From contig OY282460.1 in the NCBI GenBank assembly GCA_958296295.1, positions 3,266,291-3,330,290 of the forward strand: a stretch of DNA of 64,000 bases, in the 5' to 3' direction. Numbering within the stretch: the first letter of the stretch is position 1; the number at the start of each line of letters is the position of its first letter. The DNA comes from an uncultured Pseudomonadales bacterium (lineage in GTDB: Bacteria; Pseudomonadota; Gammaproteobacteria; Pseudomonadales; Azotimanducaceae). A program made the position numbers and the translations under genes. Shown here piece after piece: positions 1 to 9,454 of the stretch. The notes under the pieces were generated by a model, which was not told where the DNA came from, ran no database searches, and saw only the letters and a program-made list of their open reading frames with translations.

Positions 1-513
1 CAGCTTTGGGCCGCCTACCCGTACTGGCGAGCGGAGCACGCGCAGGCGCGGTTGTCCTACACGCCGCCCGGGCACCCGCCGGCGCTGATGGCGGGCGCGA
101 CCCGACTGCTCGTCTCCCCGCAAATCCGGCCTTGGGGGCTCGATCGCTCGCATCTGCGGTTGGCCATGCACTTGGCCTTGGAGTCCGGCGTGCCGCTGGC
201 GAGCGGCGTGTTCGCCCGCCCGCCACGAACGGATCAGGCGGAGCGGCAGCGCGCGTGGCGGACGCCGGCGCCCGGAGTTCGCTACTTGGCCGTCGCGCCC
301 CGGACCGGCCCGCTGCCCAAACGCCTGCCTCTGGTGCCGGTGGCGCTCGAGTGCGTGCGCTGGGAAACGCTGGCCGTGTGCAAGGCCCGCGGCGACGGTG
401 CCAACGCCTTTGGCGGCGCCGCACCGGGCATTGGCTCCCAGACCGGGGACGCGCCGAACACGGGCGAACAAACAGAGCGGCTGACGCGTTCGGATGCGAA
501 AGCCTCCCCTTGA
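1..513 (+). CDS. Hypothetical protein, 5' end outside window
   Basis: The reading frame is open from the first base, so the start lies upstream of the window. About 170 residues are visible, ending at the TGA at 511-513. The N-terminal visible part is aromatic and Pro-rich (WAAYPYW, then TPPGHPPALM), and the last 40 residues are low-complexity. No domain was recognised. It overlaps the following glycosyltransferase gene by 20 bp, so the two are probably co-transcribed and functionally linked, perhaps in envelope or glycan assembly. That link is inferred only from position. Confidence 0.5.
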   Translation, partial: QLWAAYPYWRAEHAQARLSYTPPGHPPALMAGATRLLVSPQIRPWGLDRSHLRLAMHLALESGVPLASGVFARPPRTDQAERQRAWRTPAPGVRYLAVAPRTGPLPKRLPLVPVALECVRWETLAVCKARGDGANAFGGAAPGIGSQTGDAPNTGEQTERLTRSDAKASP

Positions 514-2479
514 ATGGCTGAACACCGGGCGGGCGCTCGTTCTGACGTTCGCGGCGCTGCTCGGCATCGGCGCTTGCGTGCTCGACGACTACGGCGTGGT
601 GTGGGACGAATCCGCGCAACAGTCCCTCGCGGCGGCGAATTTGCTCTATGCCGCCGGTCAGGACGACACGCTGCTCGCGCACCGCGATCGAAACTACGGC
701 GTGGCGTTCGAGCTGCCGCTGCTGCTAGTCGAACTCGCCCTGGGTCTCGACGACCCCCGCCACACCATGCTGTTGCGTCACGCCTTGACGCACATCTTCT
801 TCCTGGTCGGTGGCCTTTGCTGCGGTCTGTTGACGCATCGGCTTTGCGGCTCTCGGGGGCTCGCGGTGCTGGCGATGCTGTTGTTCGTCTTGAGTCCCCG
901 CCTGTACGCGCACTCCTTCTTCAACACGAAAGACGTGCCGTTCCTGTGCATGTTCATGATCGTGCTGCTGCTCGCCCAGCGGGCGTTCACCAAGGACAAC
1001 GCGGCGGCGTTCACGACCCTTGGCGTGGCGGTCGGCCTGCTCGCGAACATCCGCATCGCCGGGGCGGTGCTCGCCGTGGCGGTGGTCGCGCTGCGAGCGC
1101 TGGACTGTTGCCAAGCCGCCGACCGGCGGGAGAGAAAACGAGTGCTGGCCACCACCGGACTGTTCCTTGGGGCCGGCATCGTCGTCTTGTACGCCACCTG
1201 GCCATACCTTTGGGCAAACCCCGCCGCGCGTTTCATCGAGGCGTTGGGAGAGATGGCCGATCATCCAACCCGCATCGTCTCGCTGTTCGCCGGGGATATG
1301 GTCGCCGGCGGGGACTTGCCCTGGCGCTACGTTCCCGTTTGGCTGGCGATCACGACGCCGCCAGCTCTGCTGGCGCTTGGCGGCGTCGGGGCCGCGCTTG
1401 CGTTTCGCCGGGGCGTGAAGCGACCGCGGCTGGCCCTCGCCAACACGCCGCAACGCTTCTGGCTGCTTTTGGTGGCGACCCTCGTCATTCCGCCGGTCGT
1501 GGTGGCCGCCCTGGAGGTCAACCTCTACAACGGCTGGCGCCAGATGTACTTCCTGCACGCGCCGCTGGTGCTGCTCGCGGCGTTGGGTGCGCGAGGGCTG
1601 GCGGCCGCCTGCGGCGTCCGGGGCAAGCGTGTGCTGGCGGCGGCGGCGACCCTCGCGGTCGCGGCGACCGCGGCCGACATGGTGGTCATCCACCCGCACC
1701 AAGCGCTCCACTTCAACTACCTGGTGGATCGCGCCACCCCCGAAAAGTTGCGCGGTCGCTACGAGCTGGATTACTACGAGACCTCTTTTCGTCAAGCGCT
1801 GGAACAACTGCTGCGGCATGTGCCGACAGGAACGATAAGTGTCGCCATCCCGTACGAAAGCATGAACCGCGACATCCTGCCGGCGGTATCGCGCCGCCGA
1901 CTGCGTATTCCCACGGCGGCGGCCCCCGGCTTCGCCGACTTCTTCGTCACGAACCATCGGCAACATCGTCACTCCGGCCGGGCGCGGCCCGCCTACGCGC
2001 CGTCCGTCCTTGACATCAAGGTGTTCAACAACACCGTCGCGAGCGTTTTGGCCTTGGATCTGGCGACGCAGAGCGAGAGTGTGGCGCGGAAGTACCTGGA
2101 GGACTATCGGCTCGCCGCCGACGCGCAAGCGCAGCCCGGAGCGCTGTTCGCCGCCAAGGTGCGGGCCGGCAGCCTTTACCTGCGCAAAACGCCTTGCGCC
2201 GGCGAGGACGTGCTGGCGCGCTTTCTGGTGAAGGTGACGCCTAGGCAACAAAGCCGGTTGCCGAAACATCGGCACCGACACGGCTTCGAAGCCTTGGGTT
2301 TTCGTTTCGGCGAACGCGGCGCGCGCGTGGCGGGCGGATGTCTCGCAAGCGCGCCGTTGCCCGACTACGCCATCGGCGCGATCGACATCGGCCAATACTT
2401 GTTGCGCACCAACCGCTTCAATCTGCCCGAGACGAGAGTGCTTTGGCAGGCGCCCGTGCCGGTTCCCCCGGACGCCTAG
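494..2479 (+). CDS. GT-C type membrane glycosyltransferase (ArnT/PMT-like)
   Basis: This is a 661-residue polytopic membrane protein. It has an N-terminal hydrophobic segment (about residues 12-30), then an acidic motif DDYGVVWDES early in the first periplasmic loop, typical of GT-C enzymes (GT39/GT83) that use polyprenyl-phosphate sugars. About ten further hydrophobic stretches run to residue 400, followed by a hydrophilic periplasmic C-terminal domain of about 230 residues. The enzyme should transfer a sugar from an undecaprenyl-linked donor on the periplasmic side; donor and acceptor cannot be told from sequence. The ATG lies inside the end of the upstream gene (20 bp overlap). Its 3' end overlaps the antisense coiled-coil gene by 62 bp. 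Confidence 0.75.
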   Translation: MRKPPLEWLNTGRALVLTFAALLGIGACVLDDYGVVWDESAQQSLAAANLLYAAGQDDTLLAHRDRNYGVAFELPLLLVELALGLDDPRHTMLLRHALTHIFFLVGGLCCGLLTHRLCGSRGLAVLAMLLFVLSPRLYAHSFFNTKDVPFLCMFMIVLLLAQRAFTKDNAAAFTTLGVAVGLLANIRIAGAVLAVAVVALRALDCCQAADRRERKRVLATTGLFLGAGIVVLYATWPYLWANPAARFIEALGEMADHPTRIVSLFAGDMVAGGDLPWRYVPVWLAITTPPALLALGGVGAALAFRRGVKRPRLALANTPQRFWLLLVATLVIPPVVVAALEVNLYNGWRQMYFLHAPLVLLAALGARGLAAACGVRGKRVLAAAATLAVAATAADMVVIHPHQALHFNYLVDRATPEKLRGRYELDYYETSFRQALEQLLRHVPTGTISVAIPYESMNRDILPAVSRRRLRIPTAAAPGFADFFVTNHRQHRHSGRARPAYAPSVLDIKVFNNTVASVLALDLATQSESVARKYLEDYRLAADAQAQPGALFAAKVRAGSLYLRKTPCAGEDVLARFLVKVTPRQQSRLPKHRHRHGFEALGFRFGERGARVAGGCLASAPLPDYAIGAIDIGQYLLRTNRFNLPETRVLWQAPVPVPPDA

Positions 2480-2843
2480 CCCGGTACCGGCGTCGCGACG
2501 GACTCGGCGACGACTGGCCGGGCACCGCGCTCGGCGACATCCCGCGCAGCACCGCCCGCAGCAAGCCATCCCCGCGGGCGAGGCGATCGCTGATGGCGTC
2601 AACGCGGGCGTCCATCCTGTCCAGGCGGGCCTCCATCTTGTCCAAGCGGGCGTCCATCCTGTCCAAGCGGGCGTCCATCCTGTCCAAGCGGGCGTCCATC
2701 CTGTCCAAGCGCTTGGTGAACTGGGCGTCCATTTGATCGAAACGCTGGTCCATGCGGGCGCCTCGGTGGTGGAAGCCGCCTGGCATCACGGCCAGCGGCG
2801 CGCCCGCGGCGCCGAGCTCCATGGTCGATTTCGACAATGCCAC
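2418..2843 (-). CDS. Small coiled-coil heptad-repeat protein
   Basis: The protein has 141 residues and a GTG start supported by GAGGAG about 9 bases upstream. Residues 30-85 are almost pure coiled coil, built from near-identical seven-residue units of the DRMDARL type, encoded by 21-bp DNA repeats. A short apolar N-terminal stretch precedes the coil; the C-terminal tail is Arg/Ser/Pro-rich and overlaps the end of the glycosyltransferase gene in antisense. Similar small repeat proteins of unknown role are common beside mobile elements. Function is unknown; self-association is expected from the heptads. Confidence 0.55.
   Translation of the reverse strand: MALSKSTMELGAAGAPLAVMPGGFHHRGARMDQRFDQMDAQFTKRLDRMDARLDRMDARLDRMDARLDKMEARLDRMDARVDAISDRLARGDGLLRAVLRGMSPSAVPGQSSPSPSRRRYRARRPGEPARAPAKALSSRAD
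2608..2712. repeat. Tandem 21-bp repeat, five units
   Basis: Five consecutive 21-bp units occur inside the coiled-coil gene. The third and fourth are identical; the others differ at one to three positions. The unit length of seven codons keeps the reading frame, so copy number can change without frameshift. It encodes the DRMDARL heptads. Confidence 0.9.
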
Positions 2844-3021
2844 GATTGGTACTCCTCTTGTTTGTCGTATCGGTTGTCGAACAAGGTATGGAATACGCCT
2901 TTAGAGGATTTTATCAATAAATACAACGTCCTACAAATATGTACGATCTGACCGCGCACCGAGCCTGGTGTTACAATCCACTTTCTCCACTATCTCGAAT
3001 CTCCAAATCCGGAGCCGTCCC
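2844..3021. promoter_or_regulatory. AT-rich divergent intergenic region upstream of metG
   Basis: This 178-bp gap separates the leftward coiled-coil gene from rightward metG and is clearly more AT-rich than its surroundings, especially 2870-2945. TACAAT at about 2971-2976 could serve as a -10 element for metG, but no convincing -35 sits at the right spacing. A GGAG at 3011-3014 precedes the metG ATG. Promoter function is inferred from position and composition. Confidence 0.35.
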
Positions 3022-5016
3022 ATGCGCCGCATCCTGGTCACCAGCGCGCTGCCGTACGCCAACGGCGCCATCCACCTCGGGCACTTGTTCGAGCACATCC
3101 AGACCGACATCTTCGTGCGTTTCCAGCGGATGCTCGGCAACGAGTGCCTCTATGTCTGCGCGGACGACGCCCACGGCACCGCCACGATGCTTCTCGCCGA
3201 GCGCGAGGGCACGTCCCCGGAAGCGCTGATCGACCGTCTGCGGGGCGAACACGCCGCGGATTTTCGCCGCTTCCACATCAGCCACGACAACTACCACTCC
3301 ACGCACTCGGCGGAGAACGAACACTACGCCACGCTGATCTACAACCGTCTCAAGGAAGGCGGCCACACGTTCACGGCGGATGTGGAACAGCTCTATGACG
3401 CCGAGCGCGGGCTGTTCCTCGCCGATCGTCAAGTCCGGGGCGACTGTCCGCGCTGCGGCGCCGCGGATCAGCCAGGCGACAACTGCGACGAATGCGGCGC
3501 CACCTACGACGCCGTGGAGCTCGTCAGACCACGCTCGGTACTCTCGGATGCCGTGCCGCAGCTGCGCCGATCGGAACACCACTTCGTGGACTTGCCGCAA
3601 TTCCAAGGGTTTCTCGAGGATTGGACCGCCAGCGGCCCCGTGCAGCCGGAAGTGGCCAACAAGCTCGCCGAGTGGCTCGACAGCGGCTTGCGGCCGTGGG
3701 ACGTCAGCCGCGACGCGCCCTACTTCGGTTTCCCGATACCGGATGCGGAAGGCAAGTTCTTCTACGTCTGGATGGACGCCCCCATCGGCTACATGGCGAG
3801 CTTCAAGAACCTGTGCGATCGCACAACCGGCCTCGACTTCGAGGACTTTTGGCTTCCCCAAAGCGGTGCGGAAGTGCATCACTTCATCGGCAAGGACATC
3901 GTCAATTTCCATTGCCTGTTTTGGCCGGCGGTTCTCGCCCACGCGGGATTCCGCACGCCAACGCGCATTCACACGCACGGCCACATCACGGTGGACGGCA
4001 AGAAGATGTCGAAAACCCGAGGCACGTTCATCAACGCCGGAACGTACTTGGAGCATTTGAATCCGGAATACTTGCGCTACTACTTCGCAACGAAGATGTC
4101 GGCGAGCGTGGACGACATGGACGTCAACCTGGCGGATTTCGTCCAGCGCGTGAACACGGATCTGGTGGGCAAGGTGGTCAACATAGCGTCACGCTCGGCC
4201 AGCTTCATCGGCCAGCGGTTTGGCGGCAAGTTGTCGGCCTCGGTGGCGGACGAGGATCTGTGGGCCGAGGTCGCCGGCGCGCGAACGGCACTCGCGGATC
4301 TCTACGAACGCGGCGATGTTGGCCGGGCCCTGCGCGAGGTCACCGCGCTGGCGGACAGCGCGAACCGCTACATCGCCGCCCGTCAGCCGTGGAAGGCCAT
4401 CAACGACCCGGCGCGCCGCGACGAGGCGCACGGCGTGTGCTCGCTGGGCGTGAACATCTTTCGGGCGCTGGTCGTCTATCTGAAGCCGGTGCTGCCGGCG
4501 ATGGCGGAAAAAGCGGAGGCGTTTCTGCAGGTTCCACCGCTCGCGTGGGAGGACGCCGCGACGCCGCTTTTGGATCACGCCATCGCGCCTTACGAACCGC
4601 TCTTCACACGCTTGGATCGCAAGGCCTTGGATCGGGTCGTGGCGGCAACGCGAGCCGAAGCCGAGACGCAAGCCGAAGCCGAGACGGCGACCACCATCGG
4701 CATGGAGGACTTTCTCAAGGTCGATCTGCGCGTGGCCCAAGTCGTCGCCGCCCGTCCCGTGACCGGAGCGGACCGGCTGCTCGAACTGGAGCTGGATGTG
4801 GGCGACCATGAACGCCGCGTTTTCGCGGGCATCCGCTCGGCCTACGCTGCGGAAGATCTCGTCGGCCGGCTCGTGGTTCTGGTGGACAACCTGGCGCCGC
4901 GCAAGATGCGCTTCGGCACCTCCGAGGGAATGGTGCTGGCCGCGTCGCACGACGACACCGGCGTTTTCCTGCTCGCCGCGGACAGCGGCGCCCGGCCGGG
5001 CATGCGGGTGACTTGA
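3022..5016 (+). CDS. metG: Methionyl-tRNA synthetase
   Basis: This class I aminoacyl-tRNA synthetase charges tRNA-Met in the cytoplasm. It has 664 residues, close to the E. coli enzyme. The HIGH-type motif is HLGH at residues 18-21 and the KMSKT loop is at 328-332. A CPxC...CxxC zinc knuckle lies near residues 143-160. The C-terminal 110 residues form a Trbp111/EMAP-II tRNA-binding domain ([12 protein letters not shown] onward), as in the long dimeric form. The ATG at 3022 is preferred over an in-frame start at 2968 because the family begins [15 protein letters not shown] and because GGAG lies upstream. The rnf operon begins three bases after its stop. Confidence 0.97.
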   Translation: MRRILVTSALPYANGAIHLGHLFEHIQTDIFVRFQRMLGNECLYVCADDAHGTATMLLAEREGTSPEALIDRLRGEHAADFRRFHISHDNYHSTHSAENEHYATLIYNRLKEGGHTFTADVEQLYDAERGLFLADRQVRGDCPRCGAADQPGDNCDECGATYDAVELVRPRSVLSDAVPQLRRSEHHFVDLPQFQGFLEDWTASGPVQPEVANKLAEWLDSGLRPWDVSRDAPYFGFPIPDAEGKFFYVWMDAPIGYMASFKNLCDRTTGLDFEDFWLPQSGAEVHHFIGKDIVNFHCLFWPAVLAHAGFRTPTRIHTHGHITVDGKKMSKTRGTFINAGTYLEHLNPEYLRYYFATKMSASVDDMDVNLADFVQRVNTDLVGKVVNIASRSASFIGQRFGGKLSASVADEDLWAEVAGARTALADLYERGDVGRALREVTALADSANRYIAARQPWKAINDPARRDEAHGVCSLGVNIFRALVVYLKPVLPAMAEKAEAFLQVPPLAWEDAATPLLDHAIAPYEPLFTRLDRKALDRVVAATRAEAETQAEAETATTIGMEDFLKVDLRVAQVVAARPVTGADRLLELELDVGDHERRVFAGIRSAYAAEDLVGRLVVLVDNLAPRKMRFGTSEGMVLAASHDDTGVFLLAADSGARPGMRVT

Positions 5017-5019
5017 ACC

Positions 5020-5610
5020 GTGGCCGATCTGCTGCTCATTCTGCTTTCGGCGGCGCTGGTCAACAACTTCGTGCTCGTGCAATTCCTGGGCCTGTGTCCA
5101 TTCGTCGGCACCTCCGCGCGGTTCGAGACGACCGTGCCGATGACGCTCGCGACGATGTTCGTGCTCGCGGTGGCGGCCGTCGCCACCAATCTCTTGCACC
5201 ACCACCTGCTTGCGCCGTTCGGACTGGAGTACCTGCGCATCATCGCCTTCATTGTCGTCATCGCGGCCTGCGTGCAGTTCACGGAGCTGTTCGTGCGGGC
5301 GGCCAGCCCCTTGTTGCACCGGATGCTCGGCCTCTACCTGCCGCTCATCACCACCAACTGCGCGGTTCTCGGCGTCGTGCTGATCGCCGTGGACGAAGGC
5401 CTCTCGCTGGCGCGCACTTTGGTGCTGGCCATAGGCGCCGGCGCCGGTTTCGGCGTTGCCATCGTGGCCTTCGCGGCCCTTCGGGAACGCATCAACGACG
5501 ACGCCGTTCCGGCGCCCTTGCGCGGCGTGCCGCTCGCGCTCGTCACCGTCGGTTTCATGGCGTTGGCGTTTCACGGCCTGCGGGGCATCGGCGCCGGCAT
5601 GGGCGCGTGA
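5020..5610 (+). CDS. rnfA: Rnf electron transport complex subunit A
   Basis: This 196-residue integral membrane subunit of the Rnf (Rsx) ferredoxin:NAD+ oxidoreductase has six hydrophobic segments. Family signatures are visible: LVNNFVLVQFLGLCPF near the N-terminus and LPLITTNCAVLGV in the middle, carrying the conserved cysteines that bind the membrane iron centre at the RnfA/E interface. It starts with GTG three bases after metG, and its stop overlaps the next GTG (GTGA), so translation is coupled to the rnfBC gene. Confidence 0.95.
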   Translation: MADLLLILLSAALVNNFVLVQFLGLCPFVGTSARFETTVPMTLATMFVLAVAAVATNLLHHHLLAPFGLEYLRIIAFIVVIAACVQFTELFVRAASPLLHRMLGLYLPLITTNCAVLGVVLIAVDEGLSLARTLVLAIGAGAGFGVAIVAFAALRERINDDAVPAPLRGVPLALVTVGFMALAFHGLRGIGAGMGA

Positions 5611-7106
5611 CGGCCGCGCTCGCGCTGGGCGGCATCGGCCTCGCCCTCGCCTGCCTGCTCTGCGTCGCTCGGCTGGCGCTGGCCGGCAAAGAGAAGCGCA
5701 ACGCCTCGGCGGTGGTGGACGCCGTGGACGCCCTGCTCCCGCAGACCCAGTGCGCGCAGTGCGGCTATCCGGGCTGCCGACCCTACGCCGAAGCGGTCGT
5801 CGCCGGCGCCCGCACGGACCTCTGCGCTCCCGGCGGGCCGGACACGGCGGCGCGATTGCGCGACCTGGTGCGCGGCGAGGGCGTGCCATCGGCGTTGCCG
5901 CGGCCCCACGAGCAGGTGGCGCGCATAGTGGCGGGGGACTGTGTCGGCTGCGGGCTCTGCCTGGCCGCGTGTCCCGTGGACGCGATCGCCGGCGCCCCGC
6001 AATTTCTCCACGCCGTGGTTTCGGAACACTGCACAGGTTGCGAGCTGTGCGTGCCGGCGTGTCCCGTGGACTGCATCCAAATGGTCGCGCCGACGGTGGC
6101 GAGCGGATTCCCCGAATCCGCGCGCGTCGCCGGGGAGAGCGACGTCGTCGAACGCATTGCCGCGGCAGGCGTCGTCGGCATGGGCGGCGGCGGCTATCCG
6201 ACGGCCGGCAAAATTCGCGCCGCCCTTGCCGCCGGGGCCGATTGCGTGGTGGCCAACGGCATGGCCAGCGAACCCGGCGCCACCGCCGACACGACGTTGC
6301 TGCGCGATCATCTGGACGAGGTGGTCGCCGGCCTGCGTTTGGTCGGGCAATGTCTCGGCGGCGACGATGTCCGACTGGTTCTCGCCGTGCCGCCCGGCAG
6401 CCGGTTGCCGCGGCCCGCCGTGGAAGTGGATCTGCCGTATCCCGCCGGTGACGAGCGGGCGTTGGTGCGCCACATCACCGGGCGACCTGTGCCGGCGGGG
6501 GGCCATCCCACGGATGTCGGCGTGCTGGTGTTGAACGTGGCGACCTTGTTTGCCGTGCGGGAAGCGGTCGCCGGCGGCAAGGCGCTTGATAGACGGCTGT
6601 TGACCGTGGATGGCGCGGACGTGTGGCTGGCGCTCGGCACGCCGCTCGGGGCCCTGCCGGTGGCCGCCGGCACCGCTGGCCTGCGCGTCAATGGCCTCTT
6701 GACCGGCCGGCCCGCGGCGCGGGGGGAGGTGGTCGAAGCGACCACCTTCGCCGTGGATGCGGCGCCGAAGCCGTCGCCATGCATCGGTTGCGGCTGGTGC
6801 GAGCCCGCCTGCCCGGAAGGGCTGGCCCCGGAGAACCTGCACGCGACGTTCGATGCCGGGCGAACGGATGCCGACGCCTTCGCCTGCACGGAGTGCGGCG
6901 CCTGCGCGGCCGCGTGCCCCAGCGCGATCGATCTGGTCAACGAATTCCGCGTCCTCAAGCGGCGAACCGGGGACGAACGCCTTGGGCGGGCCCGCGCCAA
7001 CACCGCCAAGGCGCGGTGGGAAGCGCGCGACAAACGGTTGGCCGACCAGGCGCGGCAAGCGCGATCGCGGCGTGAAACACGGCTGCGCGCGGCGCGTCAG
7101 TGGTAG
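5607..7106 (+). CDS. rnfBC: RnfB-RnfC fusion, electron transport complex
   Basis: One uninterrupted 499-residue ORF carries two normally separate Rnf subunits. Residues 1-27 form the RnfB membrane anchor. C49, C52 and C57 belong to the RnfB Fe-S domain (CAQCGYPGC). Two [4Fe-4S] motifs follow near 112 and 142. From about residue 180 the sequence is RnfC: the glycine-rich FMN/NADH loop GMGGGGYPTAGK near 190 and two C-terminal [4Fe-4S] motifs near 391 and 426. The N-terminal roughly 110-residue domain that normally opens RnfC (FHGGxHPPxxK region) is missing. The complex couples ferredoxin/NADH redox to ion transport. GTG start overlaps the rnfA stop. Confidence 0.88.
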   Translation: MTAALALGGIGLALACLLCVARLALAGKEKRNASAVVDAVDALLPQTQCAQCGYPGCRPYAEAVVAGARTDLCAPGGPDTAARLRDLVRGEGVPSALPRPHEQVARIVAGDCVGCGLCLAACPVDAIAGAPQFLHAVVSEHCTGCELCVPACPVDCIQMVAPTVASGFPESARVAGESDVVERIAAAGVVGMGGGGYPTAGKIRAALAAGADCVVANGMASEPGATADTTLLRDHLDEVVAGLRLVGQCLGGDDVRLVLAVPPGSRLPRPAVEVDLPYPAGDERALVRHITGRPVPAGGHPTDVGVLVLNVATLFAVREAVAGGKALDRRLLTVDGADVWLALGTPLGALPVAAGTAGLRVNGLLTGRPAARGEVVEATTFAVDAAPKPSPCIGCGWCEPACPEGLAPENLHATFDAGRTDADAFACTECGACAAACPSAIDLVNEFRVLKRRTGDERLGRARANTAKARWEARDKRLADQARQARSRRETRLRAARQW

Positions 7107-7319
7107 TGTCGGCGCCAGGTTTCGCGCCACACCCTTAGAACGCGCCCACGCGATCCGGGATCTTGGCCGCGAACGGACACCGGCCAGCGCGGCCCTGGCG
7201 GCGAACCGACGGTGCGCAGGCCGTCCGGGTTGGTCGCGCCGAGTGGCCCGTGAAGACGTGGACGGCCGGCGTCCGCCAAGTGTCGGAGGGCCGCAAGCCG
7301 CCGGTTGAAGCGGATTCAC

Positions 7320-8231
7320 ATGATCAATTGGTTCGCCAAGCCAACCGAAACGCCGGTCATCATGGACCGCGTGTTGATCGCGCTGGCGCTTCCCGTCGCC
7401 GTGTCGGCTTGGGTGTTCGGCCCGATGGCGCTGGCGCACTGCGCGGTGGCGCTAGCGGCCGGCGCCGGGTTCGAGAGCGTCTGCCGCTTCGCCCGAAACC
7501 GGACGCCTTGGCCGTTCGCGGATCGCAGCGTTCCGGTCACCTGCCTGCTCATCGCGTTGGCGATGCCGCCTTCCGCCCCGCTTTGGCTGTCGGTGGTCGC
7601 CGTGGGCATCGGCGTGGTGTTGGCCAAGGAACTCTACGGCGGCTTGGGCCGCAACGTGTTCAATCCGGCCATGGCCGGATACGCCGCGGTGTTGGCGGCC
7701 TATCCGCAGGCGCTCGCCCACACCGACGCGACCACCGGCGCCACGGCGCTCGACGCGCTGCGCTTTCGGGGCGCGATGACCATAGACGAAGCGAGCGGCG
7801 GCCCGGCGTTCGGCGTTCTCGGCGGCGCCGGTTTCGAGTGGGTGAACGCCGCCGCTCTTGCCGGCGGGGTGTATCTGCTGCTGGTTCGCGTGGTGCATTG
7901 GCGCTTGCCGCTGGCGGTGCTGGTCGGCTTGGGTTTGCCGGCGGCGATCTTCCACGACGCCGGCAGCTCGGCGAGTTTGGGTTCGCCGGTGTTCCACTGG
8001 TTCGCCGGCGCGTCCATGTTGGCGGCCTTTTTCATCGCCACGGATCCCGTCACCGCCCCGCGGGCCGCCGGCCACCAGTGGTTGTTCGGGCTCGGCGTGG
8101 GCGCGTTGGTGTTCGCCATTCGCGCCGCCGGCAGCCATCCCGATGGTGTGGCCTTCGCCGTGTTGCTGGGCAATCTCGCGACGCCGGTGCTGGATCGGCT
8201 GCGCGCGGCGAGGAGCGGACAGGCGCCGTGA
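7320..8231 (+). CDS. rnfD: Rnf electron transport complex subunit D
   Basis: This membrane subunit of Rnf has about 303 residues, shorter than the roughly 350 of E. coli RsxD. Recognisable are GRNVFNPAMAGYAAV and TTGATALD; in the RnfD/NqrB family the Thr of the (S/T)GAT motif carries covalent FMN. About eight to nine hydrophobic helices are present. An ATG at 7320 was chosen (GAAG upstream); an in-frame TTG at 7305 would add five residues. The gap of about 210 bp after rnfBC is unusual in this otherwise overlapping operon and shows no ORF I can support. Confidence 0.93.
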   Translation: MINWFAKPTETPVIMDRVLIALALPVAVSAWVFGPMALAHCAVALAAGAGFESVCRFARNRTPWPFADRSVPVTCLLIALAMPPSAPLWLSVVAVGIGVVLAKELYGGLGRNVFNPAMAGYAAVLAAYPQALAHTDATTGATALDALRFRGAMTIDEASGGPAFGVLGGAGFEWVNAAALAGGVYLLLVRVVHWRLPLAVLVGLGLPAAIFHDAGSSASLGSPVFHWFAGASMLAAFFIATDPVTAPRAAGHQWLFGLGVGALVFAIRAAGSHPDGVAFAVLLGNLATPVLDRLRAARSGQAP

Positions 8232-8288
8232 TCGATCCGGCGGCCACGCTCGCCGCCTTCGTTCGTCACCGGCTTGCGGACGACGAGC

Positions 8289-8855
8289 ATGCGAGGGCAT
8301 CATCATCCACTTCTCAACCAATCCCGAAGCGGTCCTTGGGCGGCGCACCGCCGGCTCGTTTCGCCACCGCAATTGACCATTCGCTCGTTCGCCGCATCGT
8401 GCTCTGTTCTGCTGCTGCTCGGCGCCGGCGCCGGCGGGCTTCTGGCGTGGTTCGCCGCCGCGACCCAAGAGAAGGCGCGCGCCAACCGCCAAGCGGCGCA
8501 AACGCGCGTCCTGCGTGAACTCGCCGGCGTGGATGTCGATGCCGCGGCACCGGGCGATGTGCTCTATTGCGCGAACGATCTCGTGATCTTGCGCGGCGTC
8601 GGCCGGGGCTACGGCGGCCCGTTTCAATTGGCGGTGGCCACGGACGACAGCGGCGCCCTGCTCGGGGTGCGGGTGCTCGAACATCGGGAGACCCCCGGCT
8701 TCGGCGACATCCTGGCACCCGAAGCAGAGTGGTTGGGTTCTTTCCAAGGGGGCGAAGTGGATGCGGTAACCGGGGCGACGGTGACGTCCACCGCGGTGAT
8801 CAACGCGGTGGCGCGCCTTGCCGAGCGGGCCCGCGCCGAGGCGTGCGGGCCATGA
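8289..8855 (+). CDS. rnfG: Rnf electron transport complex subunit G
   Basis: This periplasmic flavoprotein is anchored by one N-terminal helix. It shows the FMN-binding domain with DAVTGATVTS, where the second Thr carries FMN through a phosphoester bond, and the LEHRETPGFGD segment typical of RnfG/NqrC. The start is uncertain: ATG 8289 gives a long unconserved leader of 28 residues, while TTG 8373 would place the start just before the TM helix, as in homologues. The stop overlaps the rnfE ATG (ATGA). Confidence 0.9.
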   Translation: MRGHHHPLLNQSRSGPWAAHRRLVSPPQLTIRSFAASCSVLLLLGAGAGGLLAWFAAATQEKARANRQAAQTRVLRELAGVDVDAAAPGDVLYCANDLVILRGVGRGYGGPFQLAVATDDSGALLGVRVLEHRETPGFGDILAPEAEWLGSFQGGEVDAVTGATVTSTAVINAVARLAERARAEACGP

Positions 8856-9454
8856 GCGCGTTCGGGGAAGCGGCTTTGCGGCGAAACCCCGCATGGGTGC
8901 AGCTACTGGGCCTTTGCCCGCTCTTGGCCGTCTCCAACACCGTGGCGAACGCCGCCGGCCTCGCGGTCGCGAGCGCGGTGGTGCTCACCGGCTCGGCCTT
9001 TTTCATCGCCTCCGTGCGCCGGTGGATTCCGGCGGATGTGCGGTTGCCCTGTTTCGTGCTGGTCATCGCCACCTTCACCACCCTCGTACACCTCGCGATG
9101 GAGGCCTACGCCTTCGAGTTGCACCAGCGAATCGCCCTTTTCGTTCAAATCGTCGTCACCAACTGCATGATTCTGGGGCAAGTGGAACGAGTCGCCGCCA
9201 AAGTTCGCGTTGGTCGGGCCCTGGTCGACGCCCTAGGCGCATCGGCCGGTTTCGCGGCGGCCATTCTCGCGGTCGGCGCGGTGCGCGAGGTCATCGCTGT
9301 GGGGTTTCCGCTCGCCGCGATGCCCGCTGGCGCCTTTGTGATCGCCGGTCTGCTGCTCGCTCTGGCAAACGCGCTTGCCGCAAGGGATTGGCGGTTCGTC
9401 CCGCGCCGGTCCAGCGCGCGCCGATCTCCGGAAACACCGCTGGAACGCCAATGA
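8852..9454 (+). CDS. rnfE: Rnf electron transport complex subunit E
   Basis: This 200-residue six-helix membrane subunit is paralogous to RnfA. It has LLGLCPLLAVSNT near the N-terminus and VTNCMILG in the middle, the conserved Cys segments that face RnfA. The family usually reads NPxWVQLLGLCPLLA, matched here. ATG overlaps the rnfG stop, and its own TGA overlaps the nth ATG. Confidence 0.94.
   Translation: MSAFGEAALRRNPAWVQLLGLCPLLAVSNTVANAAGLAVASAVVLTGSAFFIASVRRWIPADVRLPCFVLVIATFTTLVHLAMEAYAFELHQRIALFVQIVVTNCMILGQVERVAAKVRVGRALVDALGASAGFAAAILAVGAVREVIAVGFPLAAMPAGAFVIAGLLLALANALAARDWRFVPRRSSARRSPETPLERQ

Noticed and set aside
2608..2712. Possible CRISPR array
   Set aside because: Units are directly adjacent without spacers and encode coiled-coil heptads in frame.
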